DNA of 64,000 nt from Glandiceps talaboti (lineage: Eukaryota; Hemichordata; Enteropneusta; Spengelidae): the NCBI RefSeq assembly GCF_964340395.1, contig NC_135552.1, positions 21,239,681-21,303,680 on the forward strand. The letters are read 5' to 3'. A program made the translations under genes and the position numbers. Below, one piece after another: positions 23,771-35,700 of the stretch. How positions within the stretch are numbered: the first letter of the stretch is position 1; every line of letters starts with the position of its first letter. Below the pieces are notes generated by a model. It saw nothing but the letters and a program-made list of their open reading frames with translations, did not search any database and had not been told where the DNA came from.

Positions 23771-26700
23771 TATCTAATGCATTGCCTTGACTGTATATCT
23801 TTGCAAATGTATATACCATTTTCAATTGTAACCAACAGCAATACCTCTGTGTTTGTTCATTTTGTACCCTTTCCTTCTGTCATACAGGAACAACTAGACC
23901 ATGCTTTATCCAAAACCTGTTCTAGTTTTGATACCCACCACTATGACAAAGTCCAGACAGCTTATCGACTTCTTGGAAAAACTCAGGTATTTACTTTTCA
24001 GTGGTCATAGTTCAATCTTATTAATTGACACGACCTATATCTTGACACATGACTAAATTTACATTCAACTTATTTCTAATGGTACCTCTTTTGTGTTAGT
24101 GCTATTTTGAATAGATGGATCTATATGGCTTTATACCAGTGCATTGATGTTGCAAATCAAGAGATCTGACTGGTCTATACATCAGACTAACTGTGCTAAA
24201 ATAATGATATAGCACAGTTAATGAAACTAAGCAGCCCTGAATGAGAATAGCATACTTATTTTTGATCAGTGTTGTCTGCATCCACAATGGCTGCTGTATC
24301 AATTTCACAATGTTAAATTGTTGAATGCTAATATTTTCCACAGCTGATGGGAAATGACCAAGATATCCAAAGTCCCAGAATTTGCCAATGTTTAATAAAA
24401 CCACTGTTTAGTGAATTGGACATGTCAGTGTACACCTTTCATTTATTTACAAGACCAAATGAGAGAAAAATGATGTTGTTTTGATTACATACCTAATAAT
24501 ACAGATTATCAATAAAGAAGGCTTGGAATTGAAATATTTTATATTTTCATCTTAAGGGGTCATGTATTATTGCTCCTTTTTGTGTTATTAAAGAAAACAA
24601 CTTCCATACCATTATCAAGATATAACTCTCAAAACTACATACTGTGCACATTTTTATGGCTGACATTAAATATTTTTATGATCGGATGTGAACATTTTTA
24701 TGAGGTACTTGGTTGAAAACATGTATACCATTTCTTTCATTTGGTCCAAGAAAATGGTTATAAAATTGATTATAGGGAAGTCAATCAACTGAATCATTTT
24801 ATTGGTATAATCACTTTTATAACTTTTATTTTTCCTCACCCTTTTCACCAAACTATAAAGACTGCTATGGATCAGCTTCATATGCATTTTACTAGTGCAA
24901 TACACAATACAGCATTCACGATGGTATTGGGCTATGTCGAATTGTGTTCTGCAAATGATGGTGTAAATTACCAAAAAATGCCATATAAAGACCTATGTGG
25001 GGTAAGTTATTTACTAAATCTTTTGTTATGCAAATAACTTAAGTCATGAATTACTGTAACAGTTACAGTATTATGATAACTGTTATATGTGAAAGATGTG
25101 AGTTTGCAATTACTGTTATGTGGTAACAGTTATCATATATAAAAGATATGACTTAGGAAGTACTGGAATGGGTAAAGTCACATATGTGAACAACTACAAG
25201 TAGTGAGTTCCTGTAATTTATATTGTAACTTACATGTACGATGACTGTGATGTTATAACTGTTATTATACCATGCACAAGCCAAGTTGAACAAAAAATAT
25301 GGAATTTATACCCTGGTCATTCTATGTCTTGACAACATGCGTCTTTATCACGACAACGTGTGTCTATGTCACTGGTTCTGCTGTGTTTGAAATATGAGTC
25401 AAATTCAAATGTTAAAATTGCCATTACTTTCCACCATTTTTCTTTATGTTATTATTATGTTATTCTCCAATATTTTTCGTCATTCAGCTGGCAAATACTT
25501 GTGACCTAAGGGTTTTGTCACCATTCATCTAGTGACTCATAGTGACAAAGCCCCTTAGGTCACTCGTATTTTCCTTGGCAGAATGAAGAAAAACATTCGG
25601 GTATGACATCTAATTATATGTGAATAACTTGATGTCAGGGAATTACAGTAATTGCAATGCAGTGAAGTGAATTTGGATGTTCTAAATTTCTAACAGTCCT
25701 GAATTTTTTGTTTTCAGCATGTTAATGTAGAAATGTACATTCCATGTCTGGTTGATCTCTGCAAAGCATTATGGGAAGTAATGAAAAGTTATTATAAGAC
25801 AATTGAATGGCATGAACACTATGACTCAACACAAACAGCTGGGATGTCTGAAACAGGTAACAAAAGTTCTTTTGTCTAAATAATTATATGTTATAAGTTT
25901 GATGTGCAGGATGAAATCCTTTAGTCTTAGCATGTTAACATTTGAATGTACTGTCGAATCTAAACATGTTTACTATTGATGTATGTATATCCAAATACTT
26001 ACTTTTCATTCATTTAGTATCATTGCCATGCCATTTATACCTTGAAGTGAGTATACAATCCCTCTATATCTGATTCTTTGCAGTTTGATAAAAATGGTCG
26101 TTCTGTCATTTACAATCATTAAAGTGGCTCAAACTGAGTTTATAAATTTTTTACTCACATGAAAATATTTCAAATAAAACCACATAGCAGTATGATGCAT
26201 GCCTTCTATCACATTACAATTATTATGGCATTGTTAGAACAGTTGATTGCATAGTATGGATTTCATGAACATTTTTTGATACATATGGTAAATTATTTCT
26301 GAATCAGCAGATCGTTTATAAGTTATATCTTAATACCAGGTTTGAGTTCAGTTAATTGCAAGTGTGCTTCAGGAAGTACAATAAACTTTTAAATAAGCAG
26401 AAAAAAAACTATGCCAAAATACATATAAACTCAGCTTGTGCCTCTTTAACATTAACAACTGTGCTGTATCATCCCTTTTAATATATTAATTTGCAGCCTA
26501 GTAATGAATTATATATGAGGGTATACTTCATGGCATTTGGTAAGAACTGAAGTGCGTGCTTTAGTCATGTTTGTTGTGAATGTATTACTGATAATATAAT
26601 AAGAATGGGTTTCTTTATGATGTTTAATGACAGAAAGCGGTGGCACTAGTAATCTTGAAGCTAATCTCAATAAAAGGTATATCAAGAAAAAACTTGAACA

Positions 26701-29700
26701 CGGTCTCACAAGGATATGGCAGGTATGTACTCATTTTAAATGGTCTGATTTGGATATGACATGGAGTTTACAAATTTCACATAGCCTCACTAGGATAATG
26801 GATATATGTATGAATTGTATGTGGCTATGTCAGAAAAACATACAAGACTAAAAGATTCATTGGTGTGTTACCATTATCATTCATAAAATGTAGCTAAATA
26901 TAAAATGCATTGTAAAATGTACATGAAAACTGATTTGACCCAACTTGCAAGTCAGGTAAATTTTAGGGATGTGCCACCCAGGTTCCAAACAGCTACCCAA
27001 TCAATTCATAAGGATGTTTTTTTTTCGGTGAAAAAAGGATGTTCTTGCTGCCAGGGGTGCCATATAGGTCATTAACCAGGAATGCAACCACCTACCTTAC
27101 TAGACGCTCAGTAGTATGGATGCTGTTAAATGCTCAGCAGATGCAATTTCTTTGACTTATTGAAAGCAAAATTTGAGAAAATCACATGGAATAGGCATAT
27201 TTATCTATCAACCCCATGTTTAGGGATATTTTACACTAAAAAAGTGGGCCTATTGTGGTAACACATCCATGTTCCCCTTGCTATGGAAGAATATGGCATT
27301 CACATACAATGTACTTCTCCATTGTATTATTACAGGATGTCCAGCAAAAAGTAAAGACTTACCTTCTTGGAACAGACCTGGCTTATTTCAAGTTTGATGA
27401 CTTCTTGCACGTGTTGAATCTAGTGAACAGACTAATGGAGATTGGAGAAGAATTTTGTGGCAGCAAATCTGAAGGGCTACAGGATTCAATTAGGCAACAA
27501 AGTGCCAACTATTTCAAGAATTACCACAGGTATTTATTGGATCATAGATCTAGACAGTACAACTTCCAGACTCAATCAAATCATAGTGTGGCTAAACGAC
27601 TGAAGATGACACTTCCTACCATAGGTGCCAGGCATAATAAATATTTTTTCCCCCCAGATTTCTAATATACTAATTAAATAGGAAAAGACAGTCAGAGGAA
27701 ATGATAGCTATGATGGTAATATTTTAAAACTATTTGTTGTATCACAAACTTAATGTTTTGGTATTGTTCATTAGTTTTAGTATAACACAAGCATTTAACC
27801 TCAACAGGGCTAGAATGGATGAATTACGAATGTTTCTGGAAAATGAAGCCTGGGAACTGTGTCCAGTCAGATCAACCTTTAGTATTTTAAACTTGCAGGT
27901 AAGGGAGAAAGTGTATGTCATTGTGTATTAGAGTGAGTATGTGATCAACAAAGACTTGTTAGTCTTGAGGTAGGAAGTTGTCCAATTTACATGTAATTGT
28001 TGAGTGTTGACTATTCTCTTCTTATATCATATGAAAGCATATTTTGCTTTGCTTGTAATGTACTGTTGTTTGTCAAGATGACCTTGTTAATGTAAAGGTC
28101 AATTTCAGACACATCAGATCAACACAATTCTGAATTGTAAATGTGTAAAGTACTTTAATAATAGCAGTCTTCTTTGTGGACCTCTGTGCCTTTTAGATAA
28201 GTATTGGTAATGACACAAGTACTTAAAAGTGTTTTTGCTTTCAAACAGGAGTTTAAGAGTTTGCGGAAGTCTGCTCATGTCTCAATGAAAGATGATGGTG
28301 CCCTAAACTCCCCAAAACATCAACATAATGACACAGGCTACTTCACAAAGTATTGTCTCTCTGGCAATCCATTTGAAATCCAAATAGAAGAAGATGAAGG
28401 AGAAGATTTGATTGCTGCCACAGGGGTGAGATTTCAAATAAAGTCAACATTTGAGAAACATTAGAATCCATTGTTCAGGACAAATAAGAATTCTTTAGGT
28501 TTATACACAGAGACATGTACATTGTAATTTTTACTCGTATCAATGGATTTATAAAATGCTATGAAGATGATAAAATATTGCTCTGAACAATGCTTTTACT
28601 ATATACTAATCATTGTTTCTATCCAAATGAAAAATTTTCAACTTGGGGAACATATAGTGATGAATCTTATAAAACATGCATAGGTCTTTTTAGTCACCTG
28701 ATGGTGGACTATTACAATGAGCTCTGTTGGTCAGTATGTCTGTTCATCCATGCATCCATAATGTGATTACTTTCAAATCTAGCACAAAGGTGGCAAATCA
28801 TATGGGACATATGCATGTCACTTTGTTTTGTAGTACATGTATAGTCAAATTTGACAGTGGCAGCCATATTTGTAGTTAAACAGCAATATTTAGAGCATAT
28901 CTCGAAAACTGTAATACTTAGAGCCTCCATTCAAGTGTCTACCCAATTGGATGCAAGCATTCTTATGAGACATTGACCTTTGACTTTGACCTTCAGGGTC
29001 AATATTATCAAAATCAAGCCATTTCTTACCTATCACAGACACTTTGAAGTATACGCTTGTTGCCACTTTTTAAAAAAATCATGTTTACATTCAATATAGT
29101 AGAAAATAAATATAACCAAGGTGTGTTTGTATGTAACTTTTTACTGAATGGTGGCCATACTTGGAGTGGAAAATCAATATACTGAATTACAGTAAAGTAT
29201 TTGAAGGAAACTGTAACTTCTATGAAGATACATGTATGTGAAATTTTGAAGAACTTCAGTGAAATACCTTGGGAACTCAGATAGAATTTATCCTGCACTC
29301 TGTTTGAGATCAATTTACTAATACTTTGTGGTTGTCCAATAGGACGACAGCGACAATGAAGATCCTTGCAAACCTGGTGACAGTGTTGACATTGATTCTG
29401 ATGACAGCGATATACCAGATGAATTGAAACAAGATTATGTAGATGAACTCACCGGGGAACAACCTCTGAAAAGGTAGGCATGGTGTCATTAGAGAATCTA
29501 TTTTAACATGAATGAACCCAGGTTCAGTTGTACTTTAGGTGTGGTGAAGTGTGTGTGTCTGTGTGTGTGGATATGTGTGTGTACATGTGTTGCTACATAT
29601 GTGTGCAGATGTGTGTTCATGTGTGTGTGTTTGTGAACAACTTAATGACAAAACCCACCAGACCCAACTGCCATAGTATTGGTAGATAAGTTACTAGGTT

Positions 29701-32700
29701 CAAATTAAAATGATTGTGTACAGGTGTGTGATTTGGTTATTAGTGTATGTCTCATCTCAAAATATATTTTACATTGAATATTTTACCAGGAATTCATCAT
29801 TGAGATCTAGAAAGAAATCTGACAAGCCATACACCAAGTCACCACCACCAATTGTCACCAACACTACACTAAACGTGCTGAGATTCTTTGGTAAGAGAAA
29901 GCTATTTCATTGTGTTCCATCTGTGTATCTGTTGCTGCATAACAGCCTTCGACATCTACTACATGTAGTGCCCTCATAGCCAGGCAATAAGTGTATATAA
30001 TGTACTGTATAAAAGATGTTAATGTATTCAGATGTAAATATACCACATATTAACAGTGATTACTCCAGGATTTGTAGTTATAAACTTATGAGAGACTTCA
30101 AAGACTTCTTGACAAGACTGCAAGGTTCCCTTGGTGTCAATTTATTGCTAACAATAGCTCATCAAGAAATTTATTTTTACATAATGCCACCTTGTGAATA
30201 TGCCTTTAAAAAAAATTTATGATAATATATATTGATACACATCTTTGTAGATTTATTATAAGTAGTTACAGCTAATGCTATATATTTCTTTCAGGCAAGT
30301 ATATGCAGATGATGAGAGTATTAAAGTCTATAGCTTTCGATGTGACTATCTCAATGTCCCAACTATTTGATTACTACCTCTTTGCTGTCTACACTTTCTT
30401 TGCAAATGACACGGTGAGTTTCAAATATGTCAACTTTGTGTGCAATGTGATGCCATGGGATATACAAAATTACTGTGTACCTAATTCATACCCAAATACA
30501 TCGTACATTGTATGTTTGTGTTTAGATAAGCATAGGTTTTGTATTCAATGTATATATATATAAGGAAGTGTGTTAACATTCTTGTGAACTTTTGAGTCTT
30601 ATTAATATACTTATTTGCTGACCAAATTCTGTATTGATTTTTACTGACCATATACTTTATATATAGTTCAATGTTTACTCATATTGATATTGTGTCTTTT
30701 AAAGATTGATGACTCAAGTCGTGTGCTGGGTAGCCGATTCAGAACAACACTGAAAAGAATACATGATAATTTGATTGACAAGCCACCTGTACCAGGACAA
30801 CAACCATCAAGTACTCCTGAAGAAAAGAAAGTATGTATAACAGTTTACTTAGCTTAAAAGACGTGTGGTGATTAAAATAGAAAAGTGTGAGCAATTGCAG
30901 TCACTTATACATCGGGTGAGGAGTACAAATTGATGCACAATCACCTTCTACATAATGATTTACACTCTGCATAAACACTTGCCTTCTGCACAATTGTTTG
31001 CTCTCCACACAAAGATGTTAGGATGTGTAATTACTTCTCCACACTCTGATGTATCTTGGTCAATTAACATCACTTTATGTTATGAGTGGACATCAATGTT
31101 ATGAACTTGCTAGTGAAATGTAGAACCGTATTCCAGACATCAATTAACAACACATTATATTATGAATTGTTGAGGGGGCTATGTCTTTAAATGCAGAAGA
31201 CTTGTGTAAACATAGCAATCTTCAGTAATTATACTATATCTTAAGAATGCAAGCTTAAAATTCAATATAATTTGGCACATACATTGATGACAATAAGTCA
31301 CTTTAATTTATGGAAGAACTTAGATATGCTAAGAAAGCAATGTCTCTAGCAGTGTCAATTTAGATACGTAAGCATGGTGTTAATCAAAGGATAATATAAA
31401 ATTGAAATGTTGATATCATTGTTACTGTTTATATTCTTGCTTTAGGTAAAATTTCCCTACCCTCACCTGTCACCGGTAGTCGAGATGGCGGATCTGAATA
31501 GATTATTTGGTCTAAGTGAAAGAATGGTTGCAACCGAATCACTGTAAGTATTGATAAATTTATCATGGCAATCAAGGCTATACTCTTGTTCGCCAATTGC
31601 ATTTTGTCAGAGTACAGTATTGTTCGTAAAATCATACAATCCAAATCTTGAGATAAGTGGTCCAATTAGCCTGTTTGTATTATTTAGGATGTCACAGTAT
31701 ATCTGATATCTAAATGTCTTTGACAACTTTTCTTTATTAAATAAGGTACTTTCTTTTTTCCACAGGTTGTTCCTAGCTCAGCAATTTCAATTCCTACAGC
31801 CTTACTTGGAGGCCATGATACCATTGTCGAAAAAACCATTCCTTCAACAATTTTATTCTCAGGTACATATATACAGTTAGCCATAAGATGCATATTAGTA
31901 TTGAAATGTTATTTTTTTACAACTGAACAGAGGTTGGTAGAGGTTGAAAGTCACTAATAATCATGAACACCATAAATTCAATGATAGAGTCAAATAAGAC
32001 CACAAAAGTTAGGTTTTCAGAAATGTTTTTATTAAGAAATAGATTGTAAACATAGGCCTGTGAGCTTGTATCTTAGCGTTAAGATTTGTTACAGACTGGA
32101 AGACCCTAGTGTTGACATGCTAATTAGGTGTGATAGCTAGTTTTATTTGTAAATAAGACAAGACAACCCCCTGGTGTTGATATGCAAATGAGGTCGATAG
32201 AATGTACTTTTAGGTATACAGCTCTAACCAATTTAGTTAATTGGTTAATAATTAGTTATTAACGTTATTGTTCCTTAGATACTCATTGAGTGTATTGTTT
32301 TTAACTTCTTGTTATGAAATTTAGGTATCTGAAAATGGTTTTCTAGATGTTTACCTGGCAATGTCGATAAAACCTCATGGAATTAAGTCAAAAGGAGTGA
32401 CTTTACTTCAAAGATTAAATGTGATTTGAAACTACATGTAAGTAGGTGTATTTGAAAGTGCATACTGTAACTAGTCAGTCAAAGTCAGTGGACAGATAAG
32501 TAGAGTTGGAAAATAAAAGGTCACTCTCTCTAGACATTAAGTGTTGTAATTTGAACTGTATAAAATGTGTTTCTATTGTAGACTGTAAGTGTAGCATCAG
32601 AATTACGTACGCCTGTTTATCGGAGTGTGGCAACTAAAGCAATAGACTTTGAAGACATGATACAAATGATGGCAAATGTGAAATGGGATATTAAAGAAAT

Positions 32701-35700
32701 CATGTCACAACATAGTGGATATGTAGACTGGATACTTCAGGTAAGCTGTTATATATGGTAAATGTTATGATTGATCTGTACAACGTGTCATGATATGATG
32801 ATATAAGCTGTATTATATTGTAGCATTACCAATTCCAGTGAATTTTGTGACGTCATCGCTGTACATTATTACTGATAATGTACTCCGTTATTGGGCATCG
32901 CGGCCCCGGAACGAGCATAACAATACAAGCTTATGTCCGTAAGGTATTTTTTCGAAATGTATGTTGTTACTTATGATTGTCATTTCCACTGCTTAAAAAT
33001 ACAATGCATTCATGAAACAAATTTGTGTTCACAGCAGTTCATTGAAGTGTATATGTGTGTGTACGTGTACGTACGTGTGTCGCTATGATTAGTATTCAGC
33101 TTCCGGGCCGAACATGGCAGACGATGTTCAGCGCTGTGTATATTATACGTTGTTTTGCGTTTCTCGGTCTACAAATTCACTGGAATTGGCAAAACTATAA
33201 AATAATAACAATAATGTACGCCCTCCCAGTCCATAATGGACTCAAGCAAACTTTGCACTCCATAATGGGCTCGGCTGTCGCCTCGCCCATTATGTCGTTC
33301 AAAGTTTGCTTTCGTCCATTATGGGCTGGGAGGGCGTACATTATTGTTTAAATATGGTGTGTTACGATTCAAGCTGTCACATGATATATGATGACATAAG
33401 GTGTTATATGGTATGTTATGATTTAAAATGGTCATATGGATGACAAATTGATATTTATTTTGGATTTTTTATTCATAAAAATTCTACTATGTTTTTCTTC
33501 TTGACAAAACAGTGTGAAACAACATATCGTCACATCAGTGCAATAAGGTCATATCTGCCTATACAATTGCATAGCAGATGCGACCTTACTGCACTGTACA
33601 TTGTACCAAGTCCTTGTTTGTAACTCAATTAATTGCCAAAAATTAAGGAAACATATAGAATGTTTGTTATTGTACACACAATAACAAACTTTCAAGACAC
33701 TTTCTAGCTTTTGAGAATGCAGTCACGTAATGATTGTATTCATAATTTTTACATCATGCTGGCTCCTGTTAAATCAGAAGTTGTACAAGGCAAGCATGTT
33801 ATGTGTTTAATACCTTTAGTATTCTCTCATATTGCAGGAACTACAGATGTTTGACCTTAGGGTGCAGGATGTAGCAAGGTACAAAAGTTTCTTTACTATG
33901 TTCTCATGCACCCCTTTGTGATGTCCTATACATTTTTTCATATACCTGCCAAGTTCAGACATTCTGTGGTATGGAAAATTATACACCGTGTCATTAGTCA
34001 TGCTTGCAGTCAGAATATTGTGGAACTTGATTCTACATGTTGTCCTTTCATTGTCTGTCTTGCTGCAGTACATGAAATTTGAATAAGGTGTTCAAAATTT
34101 GTGACACTCCAGAATGTTTTCATAAATTGATAGCTGCTAGAAATGGCATTTTTTTTGCACAATCTCCTGACATCGAGAATGCACCATTCTGTCTTGGGTT
34201 GTAGTTGATTTAGAAATGGCATTGATAATCTGATATGAGAAACATTTATGAATCTGATGGTTTATAAGTTGGTCCCAATTGCCCAATATTGGAAATGCAG
34301 AGGATAAGATTATGTTTTTATAATAATTCTTACAAGTGGATATAACCAGAATCTTCAAAAACACCCTTTGCCAGGGTTTAGAATACACCATGTTGAACAA
34401 AATCAATGGCAAGTTAGTTATGGCCCTAAGCCAGATTTTTGTTCTGGAGGCTGGATCTTATTTGTATGATTAATCCTATTTTCACATTATAAATTTAGAT
34501 CTGCAAATATGCTTTTTTACCTTTAATAGAAAAGTACCACTGCCAAGACCAGTGTATTACATCTTATGGGAGCATGTAATAAGACTGTGTAATTGGACTT
34601 TTGTAGAAGGGTAAGTTAAGAATATAATATACTTTTGTCAATGGTAAGCGTATGTCAAATGTGTAAAAAAAAAAATTAAAAACAACCTTTAAATGCTTGC
34701 TTGTAAAAGTGAAGAGTGAACAAAACTGTTGGAAATGGAATGACTTTAACCTAAATTATTATTTTAGACCCACGTTTACAAGAATGACTCTTTGCTTTAA
34801 GTTTTGCAAGTAGTATTCATCATCAGAGTGTACATAAGACTTTTAGCATTTCTGATGATTTTTCCTTCGGAGAAATCAGTCAAGATGTGAAGAATCTCTA
34901 AACCCCATACTGTAAAATACATATTGTTTATTTCATATCTGTCACTTTGTTGTGTGACTTTAATGAATGGGTTTAATTGTAGAGATACATAATTAGATGG
35001 TATGAAGGACTGTTATTCTGTGGTAGGCTGCACAAAATTTATTCAGAGCGAAATGTGTTTAATATAAGATCTACTCCTTCCCATTGAATTTGTTTTACAG
35101 ATTTTCAACTGCTAAAAAATGCAGTAATGAAGGCAGAGCACTGATGCAGTTAGATTTTCAACAGTTCCTGATGAAACTGGAGAAATTAACAGATATTAGG
35201 TAAGAGAATTTCCACTCCAAGCACTCATACAAATACACCAAGTCTGCAACACCATTTGCACTCACTCATCATTGAGTTCTCTCATACATGTATGGTCCAT
35301 CAGGCTGTAATTTGTCTTGCTAAGAATTTTTGTGTAACAGTAATTGGGATAGATACATCTTATTTCATCTCCAATAAAAGATCAGTCTTTTTTATCTCTA
35401 ATAAGATAAAGTTTATAAAATCTTGCAACGTTTGATATGTAGATTTACTTTATGAAACATGTTACCGAGGATATCTATCTGTTTGTGATATTCATTCTTT
35501 CCTCTTTCAGACCAATTCCTGACAGAGAGTATGTAGAGACCTACATTAAAGCCTTTTATCTAACAGAAGATGATATGGAACAGTGGATACGAGACCATAG
35601 GGTTAGTAGTCGTGTTTGTGTTAACAATCGGATTACAGCACAAATTAGAAAACAGCAGAATTATACAGCTAAGCAATTGTCAAAAGTGTTTATGTTTCAA

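Noticed and set aside
27530-27665. Open frame running past the VPS50 exon 16 donor
   Set aside because: The CACAG|GTATTT donor and the in-phase next exon reproduce the conserved [12 protein letters not shown] sequence, so the extension is intron.
32325-32428. Possible alternative VPS50 exon after an ATTTAG acceptor, reading [13 protein letters not shown]
   Set aside because: The family protein runs straight from FYSQ to TVSxASELR. There is no donor, a stop ends it, and it has no resemblance to VPS50.
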